From Helicobacter sp. 11S02629-2 (GTDB taxonomy: Bacteria; Campylobacterota; Campylobacteria; Campylobacterales; Helicobacteraceae), in assembly GCF_002272875.1 (NCBI RefSeq), contig NZ_MLAN01000009.1, positions 1-64,000 of the forward strand: DNA of 64,000 bases, in the 5' to 3' direction. A program made the translations under genes and the position numbers. Below are positions 27,119 through 35,787 of the stretch, piece after piece. The notes beneath the pieces were generated by a model. That model was not told the origin of the DNA and did no database searches. It saw only the letters and a list, made by a program, of their open reading frames with translations. Position 1 is the first letter of the stretch, and each line of letters opens with the position of its first letter.

Positions 27119-28059
27119 TATGCGGTAACTCTCCTTTGTATAAACATGAAAACTAAACTACTTATAACATAAAGTACAACAAAAATAATGCTTAACATAC
27201 CAAGTGCTAAGATCTCATCATAAAAGTAAAAAGCAAGTATAACTATGACTAGATACAAAAAGCTTAAAAAGATAGAGCTACTTAGCAAAAAGCCTATCCT
27301 TAAAAAGGCTTTTATGCCAAGACAAAGCGGGTAGATGAAAACAGCTAGGAGAAATAAGAGATTTAAATCATAAACTTTTACAAGCAAGTAGACTAAAAAG
27401 AAAAGTATAAAGCCCATAAAGTAAGCCCCACCTTTATTAAGCACTACCTTTAAGCCAAAGATATTAAAGACCATAAAGCCAAGTATGGCACCTATTAAGA
27501 CTGAACTAAACAAAAAGCCATAAGTAAAGCCTAAAAAGAAGCAAAGCAAGAAGATAACAACGCTTAAGAAGAGAGAAAATACTGCTAGCTTACTGTTGCC
27601 ATGTTTTGTCTCTACAAAGCCAGCAAAGCCTTTTAAGGTGATAAAAAGCATGACAAAGGCTGCTATGTTGCTATAGATGTTACCTATAAAATCTTCAGTT
27701 ATATAGCTTATAAAAACTATAAAGTAGATAGAGGCTAAAAAGCGAAGTATGGGGCCTTTTATCCCGGATAAAAGGTTAGAAAAAAGTAGCACAAAACTTA
27801 TAGCATAGATATGGACACTCACTGCTGTGTAGTTGACGTTTTTATACTCTAAAGGAAAGATAGTAGTAGTTAAAAGCATAAAAAAGATGTTCCATCCACC
27901 TATGATAAGAAGGCCATTATCCATAAAAATATTTAATCTTTTAAATAGGCTATAGCTTATTTGGAGGCAGATTAAAACCATAATGAAAGTAAAACACACA
28001 ACTATGCCAATTATTAGCAAGATGAAGTTTTCATAACTTAAGTTGTGGAGGTAGTCCAT
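27118..28059 (-). CDS. WecA/MraY-like membrane protein lacking catalytic motifs
   Basis: 313 residues, about ten membrane helices and very little soluble loop. Parts align with the WecA-like enzyme at 8599-9744: [15 protein letters not shown] against ASVLLFGAVLGFFVLN, and [11 protein letters not shown] against LGDGGAYFLGF. The catalytic positions are gone: GD becomes N208-K209, the DGFNGLASG loop is replaced by [11 protein letters not shown], the first acidic loop reads SGIKGPILR, and no HxH is present. It therefore looks like a pseudo-transferase derived from that family. Its stop shares a base with the murA start, which suggests an accessory role in lipid-linked precursor steps. That role is inference. 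Confidence 0.72.
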   Translation of the reverse strand: MDYLHNLSYENFILLIIGIVVCFTFIMVLICLQISYSLFKRLNIFMDNGLLIIGGWNIFFMLLTTTIFPLEYKNVNYTAVSVHIYAISFVLLFSNLLSGIKGPILRFLASIYFIVFISYITEDFIGNIYSNIAAFVMLFITLKGFAGFVETKHGNSKLAVFSLFLSVVIFLLCFFLGFTYGFLFSSVLIGAILGFMVFNIFGLKVVLNKGGAYFMGFILFFLVYLLVKVYDLNLLFLLAVFIYPLCLGIKAFLRIGFLLSSSIFLSFLYLVIVILAFYFYDEILALGMLSIIFVVLYVISSLVFMFIQRRVTA

Positions 28060-28094
28060 TTAACACCTTTGATGATTTTTAGTAATAAAGATTC

Positions 28095-28100
28095 TATAAT
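28095..28100 (+). promoter_or_regulatory. coaBC: -10 box (TATAAT) for coaBC
   Basis: An exact TATAAT lies 27 nt before the ATG in the divergent spacer. No -35 box is evident, as is usual in Helicobacter. It lies inside a 6-bp inverted repeat, AAGATT/AATCTT. Confidence 0.6.
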
Positions 28101-28127
28101 CTTATACACGAGATTAAAAGGAATTGT

Positions 28128-29516
28128 ATGCTAAAAGGTAAAAATGTGCTAATTTTTGTAAGTGGAAGCATAGCTGCTTACAAGATTTTGGATGTGATAA
28201 GTGCTCTAAGAAAAGAAAAAGCAAACATAAAAGTGGTGGCATCAAAGGCAGCTTTACGTTTTGTGACGCCTTTAAGTTTTGAAGCATTAAGCAATACTAA
28301 GCTTTTAAGCGATGAAAGTGAAGACTGGAGTGATAAGATAAATGGGCTTAATCATATATCTTTTGCAAAGTGGGCAAACATAGCCCTTTTTGCCCCACTA
28401 AGTGCTAATAGTCTTAATAAGCTAGCTTATGGCATAGCTGATAATGTCTACTTAAGCACAGCCATTGCTTTACGCACTATCCCTAAGCTTATAGCCCCAA
28501 GTGCTAATAACTTCATGCTAGAAGCCCCACAAAGCCTAAACTCACTTAAGATTCTAAAAAGCTATGGCTATGAAGTCATAGAGCCAGAGCTAAAAATGCT
28601 AGCTTGTGGGGATGAGGGCAAAGGTGCTTTAGCAAGTGTAGATGAGATAGTCTTTAGAGTTAAAAGAAGCCTACTTCAAACTAGTTTTTGGAAGGATAAA
28701 GAAGTAGTTATAACTGGTGGAGGAAGCATAGAAAAGATTGATGATATAAGATGTATAAGTAACTTTTCAAGTGGTCTTCAAGCTAGCTATCTAGCACTAG
28801 CACTTTACTTTCTAGGGGCAAAAGTTACACTTATATCTTCAAAGTTCCCTCTAAGCCTACCTACTGGAGTAAAGATACATGAAGTAGCAAGCTCAAAAGA
28901 GTATAAAGAAAGGCTTGATATGACACTAGATTCTATATCTCAAGGCTATCTTTTTATGGCAGCTGCTATTAGTGATTATGTCCCAAAAGCAAAACTTGGC
29001 AAGATAAAAAAGACTGATAGTCCAAACAGTCTAGACCTAAAACTTGACTTAAACACAGACATCTTAAAGTCCATAACTAAGGCAAATATCATAAAAGTTG
29101 GCTTTAAGGCTGAGCATGAAAACTCTAGTAGTGAAAAAGACGCCTTACAAAGTGCACTTTCTTTAATGAAAGAAAAGGGCTGCAAATATGTCTGTTTAAA
29201 CTTACTTGATGAAAAAAGTTTTTCAAGTAATAAAGATAATAATCAAATGATACTTTTAAGCACAAATAAAAGGCAGGTTAAAACTGATAGATTAAGCAAG
29301 CTTGAAATTAGCTTTGAAATAGCTAGATTCATAGAAGAAGAGGAATTTTTATATAGCAAAAAACCTAGTGCAGAATCTAACTTAGCACACAAAGTAGAAT
29401 CTAATTTAGAAACCAAACTAGATTCTAAAACTGAATCTAAAACAAAACTAAGCAATAAAGCCAGACTTGAACAAAAAGCCATGCAAGTTAAAAGAGCCCT
29501 TTCTTCAAAGCCATGA
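28128..29516 (+). CDS. coaBC: Bifunctional phosphopantothenoylcysteine decarboxylase/synthetase
   Basis: 462 residues. The CoaC half (1-190) has FVSGSIAAYKILD, the His-bearing HISFAKWANIALFAPLSANSL-like block and LACGDEGKGALA; the usual PAMN substrate clamp reads PSANNFM here. The CoaB half has VVITGGGSIEKIDDIRCISNFSSG and a KPTD-like nucleotide site that is divergent. Together they make 4'-phosphopantetheine for coenzyme A. The last ~55 residues are a low-complexity Glu/Ser/Lys/Leu tail beyond the normal domain end, encoded by DNA with four GAATC/GATTC words in 65 bp. AAGGA lies 5 nt before the ATG. It overlaps the next gene by 4 nt. Confidence 0.92.
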   Translation: MLKGKNVLIFVSGSIAAYKILDVISALRKEKANIKVVASKAALRFVTPLSFEALSNTKLLSDESEDWSDKINGLNHISFAKWANIALFAPLSANSLNKLAYGIADNVYLSTAIALRTIPKLIAPSANNFMLEAPQSLNSLKILKSYGYEVIEPELKMLACGDEGKGALASVDEIVFRVKRSLLQTSFWKDKEVVITGGGSIEKIDDIRCISNFSSGLQASYLALALYFLGAKVTLISSKFPLSLPTGVKIHEVASSKEYKERLDMTLDSISQGYLFMAAAISDYVPKAKLGKIKKTDSPNSLDLKLDLNTDILKSITKANIIKVGFKAEHENSSSEKDALQSALSLMKEKGCKYVCLNLLDEKSFSSNKDNNQMILLSTNKRQVKTDRLSKLEISFEIARFIEEEEFLYSKKPSAESNLAHKVESNLETKLDSKTESKTKLSNKARLEQKAMQVKRALSSKP

Positions 29517-30292
29517 TCCCTCAAACTAATGCCACTTTCAACACCAGCACAGTAAGCCTCCTTAACGCACTTAGTAAGCTAAGCCCTAAGGAGCTAAACA
29601 CAACCCTTCCAACGCTTTTAAAAATCCTATCACAAACTAGTAGCAACTCCTATCAAGTCCAACTTGGAAAGCTTATACTAGAAACTAAAAGCGATGTCCC
29701 TTTAGAGCTTGGAAAAACCTACTGGGCTAATGTATCTCAAAATAAACTAGGTGGGCTAAATATAACTAATCTAATAGCCCAGCCAAAGACCCTAGAAACC
29801 CTAGCTAACTTTGCTTTAAAGCTTGATTCTAAAAGCTTAGAATCGCTTTTCAAAGATGCTAAACAAAGTGATAAAACTATAGAATCTAGCTATAAAGACT
29901 TGCTTTTAGATAAGCTTCCTTTAGTCGCTAATAAGCAAGAGTTTTTAGAACTAGCCCAGATGCTTTTAGGGCTGCAAAAAGGAGTTATAAGTCTAGTGGT
30001 TAGAGATGAAGAAAAAGACTCTCTTTTACAGATAAAAAGGCAAAAAGTAAGGCTTGACTTTTACGCTCTTTTTCCTAGCCTTGGGGAGATAGATGGCATG
30101 GTTTATATGGAATCTAAAAAAGACTTAAGCCTTAGTATGAATGTCATGAGTAAGAAAATAAAAAGCTTTTTAGAATCTAAGCTAGATTCTTTAAAAGGCT
30201 TTTCTAAGATAGATATTAATGTAAAGCAAGCTAGCATGCTTTATGACCTAAGCCCAAAGTCTAATCTAAAAATGCTAGATATAAAAATCTAA
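29513..30292 (+). CDS. Possible flagellar hook-length control (FliK-like) protein
   Basis: 259 residues, Leu/Ser/Lys-rich, no signal peptide or membrane helix. The N-terminal part is Thr/Asn/Ser-rich and looks disordered. Residues ~185-245 (VRLDFYALFPSLGEIDG..., then a helix with KSFLESKLDSLKG) resemble the Flg_hook/FliK C-terminal pattern of a strand, P-x-LG-x-(V/I) and an amphipathic helix. The match is weak and FliK is usually longer. Its ATG overlaps the coaBC stop by 4 nt, so the genes are coupled. A plain hypothetical protein conserved next to coaBC is the alternative. Confidence 0.5.
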   Translation: MIPQTNATFNTSTVSLLNALSKLSPKELNTTLPTLLKILSQTSSNSYQVQLGKLILETKSDVPLELGKTYWANVSQNKLGGLNITNLIAQPKTLETLANFALKLDSKSLESLFKDAKQSDKTIESSYKDLLLDKLPLVANKQEFLELAQMLLGLQKGVISLVVRDEEKDSLLQIKRQKVRLDFYALFPSLGEIDGMVYMESKKDLSLSMNVMSKKIKSFLESKLDSLKGFSKIDINVKQASMLYDLSPKSNLKMLDIKI

Positions 30293-30375
30293 TCTAATTG
30301 GCTTTATAACTCTTAAAGCAGCAAGATAGAAGTCTTTAAGATGGACTATGTTTAATTTTATTACAACTAAGCCTC

Positions 30376-30381
30376 TATAAT
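30376..30381 (+). promoter_or_regulatory. lgt: -10 box (TATAAT) for lgt
   Basis: An exact TATAAT lies 30 nt before the TTG start of lgt, in the 119-nt spacer after the FliK-like gene. Confidence 0.55.
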
Positions 30382-30411
30382 ACACACAGTTTTTACCCCT
30401 AAGGATGTCTT

Positions 30412-31347
30412 TTGAACGCATGGAATGAAATTTATACGCATTTTAACCCTATAGCTTTTGAGATAGCTGGCTTTAAAGTTTACTGGTATGGTATGGCTTA
30501 TGTTGTAGCTTTACTTGGTGCACTTTTTATAGCTAAACGTTTTATTAAAACTAACCCTCGCTTTGCAAGTGTAACTAGTGCTATGATAGATAGCTACTTT
30601 GTTTATGCTGAACTTGGCGTTATCTTGGGTGCTAGATTTGGCTATGTTTTTATTTATGATCCTAACTCAATGTACTATCTAACCCATCCTTGGCAGGCAC
30701 TTAATCCTTTTATGGATGGCCATTTTGTGGGTATAGCTGGGATGAGTTATCATGGTGGGGTTATAGGCTTTATTATAGGTAGTCTTCTTTTTGCCTATGT
30801 AAAAAAAATCAACATCTTTATCTATCTTGACTTAGTAGCCCTCTCTTTACCGCTAGCTTATGTTTTTGGACGCATTGGCAACTTTTTAAATAAAGAGCTT
30901 TTTGGACGTCCTATAGTAGATGCACACTTAAAGTTTATAGGAATCTATGTAGATGGCTATCTTCGCTATCCTAGCCAGCTTATAGAGGCTTTTTTAGAAG
31001 GCATAGTGGTCTTTTTCATAGTGCTTTTTGTATCTAAAAAGATAAGGTTTAATGGCGCTCTTATAACGATTTATGGTATGGCTTATAGCTTTATGAGATT
31101 TATGGCTGAGTTTACTAGAGAGCCTGATATCCAGCTTGGCTTTTATGGAGACTTTACTATGGGGCAGATTCTTTCAGTCATCATGTTTATCATAAGTGCT
31201 ATAGTTTTTATACTTTGCTTAAAGTGGGATGCCAAAAAAAGAGTGCTTCAAACTTCTAAAGAAAAACTGAGTGCTAAAAAAGTAGACACAAAGACTAGTC
31301 TAAACTCTATGAAACGCAAGCTAAAATCCACTAAAGATAAAAAGTAA
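30412..31347 (+). CDS. lgt: Prolipoprotein diacylglyceryl transferase
   Basis: 311 residues, about seven membrane helices. AGMSYHGGVIGF (catalytic His region) and the Lgt signature RIGNFLNKELFGRP are present. It attaches diacylglycerol to the lipobox Cys of lipoproteins, of which several are encoded in this window. A TTG start is chosen: AAGGA at 30401-30405 lies 6 nt upstream, and the nearby ATG codons are out of frame. The C-terminal ~45 residues are a basic Lys/Ser-rich cytosolic tail (KRKLKSTKDKK) longer than usual. Confidence 0.95.
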   Translation: MNAWNEIYTHFNPIAFEIAGFKVYWYGMAYVVALLGALFIAKRFIKTNPRFASVTSAMIDSYFVYAELGVILGARFGYVFIYDPNSMYYLTHPWQALNPFMDGHFVGIAGMSYHGGVIGFIIGSLLFAYVKKINIFIYLDLVALSLPLAYVFGRIGNFLNKELFGRPIVDAHLKFIGIYVDGYLRYPSQLIEAFLEGIVVFFIVLFVSKKIRFNGALITIYGMAYSFMRFMAEFTREPDIQLGFYGDFTMGQILSVIMFIISAIVFILCLKWDAKKRVLQTSKEKLSAKKVDTKTSLNSMKRKLKSTKDKK

Positions 31348-31577
31348 TAAATCTATAACTTTATAGAATCTAAAAATATATAATTGCTAGTTTTTGGCTT
31401 TTAGCCCTTCTTTGCAGTAAAAATGCAGAGATTGCCAAATCATTTTAAGCATCTTTTAGTATCAAGATTGCTTTTCCAACCTTGTGCTTCTTATGTGAGG
31501 GATGGAGGATAAGAAAGATATCTAATGTTAGTAGAAGGAAAATAAAAAAAGAGACAAATAAAAGGAGAAAAATAAAA

Positions 31578-31596
31578 GGGCATTCCTAAAATGCCC
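31578..31596 (-). terminator. cysS: Rho-independent terminator after cysS
   Basis: On the minus strand, GGGCATT and AATGCCC form a 7-bp stem with a 5-nt loop, followed by TTTTATTTTT. It lies 34 nt past the cysS stop and ends the murJ-cysS transcript. This 282-nt spacer between lgt and cysS otherwise shows no gene. Confidence 0.85.
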
Positions 31597-31629
31597 CTAA
31601 AACGTAATAAAAAGATAAGAAGTTATAAG

Positions 31630-33042
31630 CTAGCTTATAACTTCCCACTCACTTATGCCACCTGGTTTATCCATAACATTAATATTTTTAGCTTTTAAAG
31701 TATCTCTTATCTCATCACTTAGTGCGTAGTTTTTACTAGCCTTAGCCTCAAGTCTTTTAGCAACTAAAGCATCTATCTCTTTTTTATCTTCTTCACTAAC
31801 TCCTAGCTGGAAGTACTTAGCAGTAGGAAGCAGTCCTATGCCTAAGATGTCTTGTAAAAGGTCTATGTTACTAGCAGCCTTACTTAAAGCTTCTTTATCT
31901 TTTGGATTCTTATCTAGTGCGTCATTAAGCCTAGCAAGCATCTCTTCATAGATACTTAAGGCTAAAGAGATATTTAAGTCATCAGTTAGGGCATTTAAAA
32001 AAGCACTTTCAAACTCAGTATCTTTTTTACGCTCTAGCTCAGATGTAAAGTTAATTCGCTTTTTAAGCCTATAAAGCCTATCAAGACGCTTTTTACTAGC
32101 CAGCAAATCAAGCTCGTTAAAACTTAAAGATGCCCTATAATGCGTACCTAAAAGATAGTTCCGCAAAATCTCACCTTCATAGCTTTTTAAAGCATCTTTT
32201 ATAAAAAAGCTATTACCCAAACTTTTACTCATCTTCTCGCCATCTACTGTTACAAAGCCATTATGCATCCAGTACTTTGAAAGCTCCTTACCACACTCAC
32301 ACCTTGTCTCACTAGCCTCATTTTCATGATGTGGAAAGAAAAGATCAGCCCCACCGCCATGTATGTCTATACAGTAAGCTTCATCTTTATAAGCAAGTAT
32401 AGAATCTATCATAACACTACACTCTATATGCCAGCCCGGACGCCCCTTACCAAGGATGCTTTCATAGCCTACATCACCCTCCCCCTTATATGCCTTCCAT
32501 AGTATAAAGTCGCGTTTATCTCTCTTTTGGCTTTCCTCAGCTATACGACTTATAGAATCACTATCTTGATAGTGATGGCTTAAACTTCCATACTTGCTAT
32601 CTTTGTTAACATCTAAATAGATATCACCATTTGAGATCTTATAAGCAAAACCCTTATCTAGCAAAGTCTTTATAAACTCGCCCATCTCTTCTATAAACTC
32701 AGTAGCCTTAGGCTCTATATCTGCCCTTTTTACCCCTAAAGCTTCCATATCTTCTAAGTATCTTTTAGTGTAGTAGCTTGCAAGCTCTGCTACGCTTTTC
32801 CCACTTTGCAAAGACTTATTAATAAGCTTATCATCTATATCTGTAAAGTTTTTGGCAAAAGTTAGCTTATAGCCAAGGCGTCTTAAAAGGCGTGCTAAGA
32901 TGTCAAAACTTAAAGCACTTCTTGCGTGTCCTAAGTGTGCGTCATCATAAACGGTAGGACCACAGACATACATCCTTACCTCGCCCTCTCTTATAGGCTT
33001 AAACTCTACTTTTTCCTTACTGCTTGAGTCAAATATAAACAT
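31630..33042 (-). CDS. cysS: Cysteinyl-tRNA synthetase
   Basis: 470 residues. The class I motifs are HLGHARS (HIGH) near residue 37 and GEKMSKSLGNS (KMSKS) near 267. Zinc ligands appear in YVCGPTVYDD, WHIECSVM and the HHENEASETRC region. It charges tRNA-Cys. It follows murJ by 11 nt, an order I recall from H. pylori. The sequence ends WEVIS with no truncation. A clear terminator follows. Confidence 0.97.
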   Translation of the reverse strand: MFIFDSSSKEKVEFKPIREGEVRMYVCGPTVYDDAHLGHARSALSFDILARLLRRLGYKLTFAKNFTDIDDKLINKSLQSGKSVAELASYYTKRYLEDMEALGVKRADIEPKATEFIEEMGEFIKTLLDKGFAYKISNGDIYLDVNKDSKYGSLSHHYQDSDSISRIAEESQKRDKRDFILWKAYKGEGDVGYESILGKGRPGWHIECSVMIDSILAYKDEAYCIDIHGGGADLFFPHHENEASETRCECGKELSKYWMHNGFVTVDGEKMSKSLGNSFFIKDALKSYEGEILRNYLLGTHYRASLSFNELDLLASKKRLDRLYRLKKRINFTSELERKKDTEFESAFLNALTDDLNISLALSIYEEMLARLNDALDKNPKDKEALSKAASNIDLLQDILGIGLLPTAKYFQLGVSEEDKKEIDALVAKRLEAKASKNYALSDEIRDTLKAKNINVMDKPGGISEWEVIS

Positions 33043-33053
33043 TAGGTTTCCTT

Positions 33054-34499
33054 TTAAGTAATGCTGAACTTCAGCTTAAATAGATAAATAACTATAAATT
33101 CAATAACTAATAAAACTAACAATAATACTAGCCTTTTGTAATCTAACAAGGAGATAAACTTTTTAACTCCAAAGAAATAAATAGTCATAAAAAAGAGGGC
33201 AAATCCCCCAAGTGAGCCCGCTAAAGCTAGTCCAAAAACACTAAAGTGCCACATAAGTATAAGAGAAAAAGCAAGTCCTATAAGTAAGGATATAGCTGAG
33301 ATCTTAGCACTTAAGGCTTGCTTTTTTTGAGAGTAAAGCCAAAGTGAAAAAATGCGACTTAGTCCAAATGGTAAAAGCCCTATAAGATAGCCTATAAAAA
33401 CTAAGCCTACTTCTAGCGTTGAGCTTCTTGTAAAGTGACCTCTTTCATATAAAAGCCAAATTATCTCATTACTCAGCATGATGCCCCCAAGCACACAAAA
33501 AGAAAGCATATAAAGCAAGAAAGTAAAGGCTTTTTTTAATAAAGCTAGGGCTTTTTTCTCTTCATTGTTTTTTAAAGCCCTAGCTATCATTGGGAAAAGT
33601 GCAGAAGATATGGCTATGGCAAAAAGGGCTAGGGGGAGTTGGAAGATTCTATTAGCATAGCTTAGCATGCTAACTCCTCCAACTACTGGGAGAAAAGTAA
33701 CTAATATAGTATCTATCATGCTAGTTATTTGAGCAGTTGAGCTTCCTAGCATGGCAGGGAAGAAGCCACCAAAAAAGTGTTTTATGTCTTCTTTTAGTAT
33801 GGCTAAATTTCTTTTAGACTTTTTGTCTTTTTTTAGATTCCAGATAAAAAGGCTTTTAAAGCCAGTTAGCTGAAGTCTTAAGATATGAGAGTAATAAAGT
33901 GGATAAAAGTGTAATATCACTTGTGCCACCCCGCCAATGACCACGCTATAACTTAGTATATAAACTATATCTAGCAAGTCTTTATGGCGGGAAAAAAATA
34001 GAGCTAAGATCATAGCTATATTTAAAAGGGCAGTATTATAAGCATTTACCCAAAAGATATTTTTATACTGCAAAAGCGTACTAAAGTAGGTCACAAAGAA
34101 AATAAAGATTAGATACCAAAAATTAATCGCAACTATAGGGGTTGCAAGCTTTATAATATCTTCACTATAGCCAAGCCCTAAGATTCGTGTCACATAGGGA
34201 CTAAAAAGCATGATAAGTAAGCTTAAGATTATTAAAAAGATTCCAAAGATAGAAGCTATAGTCACACTAAAAGCACCTTTTTTTCTAGAGTGCAAGAAGT
34301 AAGGAAGAAAGCTTTGTGTAAAAGCCCCTTCTGCAAAAACGCGTCTAAAGACATTAGGAAACTTAAAGGCTAGAAAAAAGATATCACTATAGATACTAGT
34401 CCCTAGCACATAAGCCTGCATAGCATCGCGTAAAAAGCCAAAGATACGAGAGGTTAAGATCCCACTTATATTTATTAAAAAAGCAGTTCTAAGTAGCAC
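33054..34499 (-). CDS. murJ: Lipid II flippase MurJ
   Basis: 481 residues with about 13-14 membrane helices of the MOP superfamily. Typical MurJ segments are visible: SRIFGFLRDAMQAYVLG at the start, NVFRRVFAEGAFTQSFLP, and the LLYERGHFT loop near residue 345. It flips lipid II across the inner membrane for peptidoglycan assembly. It sits 65 nt after the ATP-grasp gene and 11 nt before cysS on the same strand. The start codon is ATG and the family's charged cavity residues appear to be kept. Confidence 0.93.
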   Translation of the reverse strand: MLLRTAFLINISGILTSRIFGFLRDAMQAYVLGTSIYSDIFFLAFKFPNVFRRVFAEGAFTQSFLPYFLHSRKKGAFSVTIASIFGIFLIILSLLIMLFSPYVTRILGLGYSEDIIKLATPIVAINFWYLIFIFFVTYFSTLLQYKNIFWVNAYNTALLNIAMILALFFSRHKDLLDIVYILSYSVVIGGVAQVILHFYPLYYSHILRLQLTGFKSLFIWNLKKDKKSKRNLAILKEDIKHFFGGFFPAMLGSSTAQITSMIDTILVTFLPVVGGVSMLSYANRIFQLPLALFAIAISSALFPMIARALKNNEEKKALALLKKAFTFLLYMLSFCVLGGIMLSNEIIWLLYERGHFTRSSTLEVGLVFIGYLIGLLPFGLSRIFSLWLYSQKKQALSAKISAISLLIGLAFSLILMWHFSVFGLALAGSLGGFALFFMTIYFFGVKKFISLLDYKRLVLLLVLLVIEFIVIYLFKLKFSIT

Positions 34500-34564
34500 T
34501 AAGAGCCTTAAGTTGAAATTTATATCAACTTAGATTCTACAGTCATTTTGTGCTTTTTTAAAAG

Positions 34565-35602
34565 CTACTTTTTAGCACGGTTAATTATGGCTATTATCTC
34601 ATCTGCGACTTTTGGTGCCAACTCTAGCTGTGAAGTAAAGCCAACACAAGAGCAGTTTATCTCACCTAAGACATACTTATCTTTGCCATCTTTATCAGTA
34701 TCTAATATAAAGTCAGCAGTCCATATAAGAGGCAAGTCGTAATTACCAAGTTTTTGTTTTATCATAGGGATTTCAGAAAGAAAAGTATCTACTAGTCCTT
34801 TCCATAAACTTGGGTCATCATACCTATACTTTGCCCCACTAAAAAGAGTGGCTGAGAAGTTATCACCACCACTAGCTGGCTTTTTGTGAACTACATTTAC
34901 TGGTTTGTCATAAAGCATTAAAAGTCTTATCTCGCCTTCTACTATACGAGGTAAAAAGGTCATATCTACTAGCATGCCATTTTCCCCAGTGATATATTGA
35001 TGACAAAAGTCCATGAACTCACCTAGCTTTCTTATCTCAGTGTGATTATCTTTAGCTTCAGTGCACTTTATCTCAGTATCTAGTGGTAAAGAATCTACTG
35101 GCTTAGTTAGAGGGTGTAGTAGCTGCACACGCCAGATTCCCTCTCCTGTTGAGCCTCGGTTTTGTTTTAGCACCCTTTGCCCTTTTGCTAAAGTCTTAGG
35201 AAAGTTTGCTTTAAAAGATTCCATATCATAGTAGGCATAGGTATCTTTTGGAACTAATGGAGTGTCATTTAAGTGAACTAGTGCATCTTTTGCTCCATAG
35301 CCTATCATGGCATCAGGATGAGGCATAGGCACGATTCCATCTTTACAAAGCTTCCTTAGCATGTCAAAGTACTCATTTTCTTCTTTTAGATTCCCCGGGT
35401 TGATACGAGAAACATAGGCTATGGCGTTATTTTTTACATAGTTATATATCTCATCCATCTTACCTATCTCAAAAAAGATGACTTCTGCATCATAGCCCTT
35501 AGCCTTAAGTGCATTAACCATTGGCATGGTATCTGGTCTATACCCATCTTTGCCCTTATCACTACCACCTCTAACTTCAAAGAAAACTACATTTTTTTTC
35601 AT
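34565..35602 (-). CDS. ATP-grasp family protein, Cj0069-like
   Basis: 345 residues, soluble. The sequence suggests an N-terminal substrate domain (VVFFEVRGGSDKGKDGYRPD), an ATP-grasp lid with VLKQNRGSTGEGIWRV near residue 145, and metal ligands in WTADFILD and LGEINCSCVGFTSQL close to the C-terminus. It resembles the Campylobacter Cj0069 family as I remember it. Enzymes of this fold ligate a carboxylate to an amine, thiol or similar group; the substrates here are unknown. Glutathione-synthetase-like reactions are possible. AAGG lies 8 nt before the ATG. The neighbours murJ and cysS give no firm clue. Confidence 0.72.
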   Translation of the reverse strand: MKKNVVFFEVRGGSDKGKDGYRPDTMPMVNALKAKGYDAEVIFFEIGKMDEIYNYVKNNAIAYVSRINPGNLKEENEYFDMLRKLCKDGIVPMPHPDAMIGYGAKDALVHLNDTPLVPKDTYAYYDMESFKANFPKTLAKGQRVLKQNRGSTGEGIWRVQLLHPLTKPVDSLPLDTEIKCTEAKDNHTEIRKLGEFMDFCHQYITGENGMLVDMTFLPRIVEGEIRLLMLYDKPVNVVHKKPASGGDNFSATLFSGAKYRYDDPSLWKGLVDTFLSEIPMIKQKLGNYDLPLIWTADFILDTDKDGKDKYVLGEINCSCVGFTSQLELAPKVADEIIAIINRAKK

Positions 35603-35747
35603 ATTTACACCTTGTTACTATTTTTATGTTTAAGCTTAGTACAATAATGATAAAAGTTGCATGAAATACTTACTTTCTATAGCTATATTATTTAAGAGTA
35701 AGTTTACTTTTTGTATAAATACGTATTCTTTTCACATATCTTTAACT

Positions 35748-35760
35748 GGTCAAGGTGACC
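35748..35760. other. 13-bp dyad upstream of the fapA-like gene
   Basis: GGTCA-AGG-TGACC lies 28 nt before the ATG and about 30 nt after a possible -10 (TATAAA, 35714-35719). It could be an operator or a short 5' leader hairpin. No regulator is known. Confidence 0.35.
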
Positions 35761-35787
35761 AACAAACAACATAATAGGAGCTTTAAT

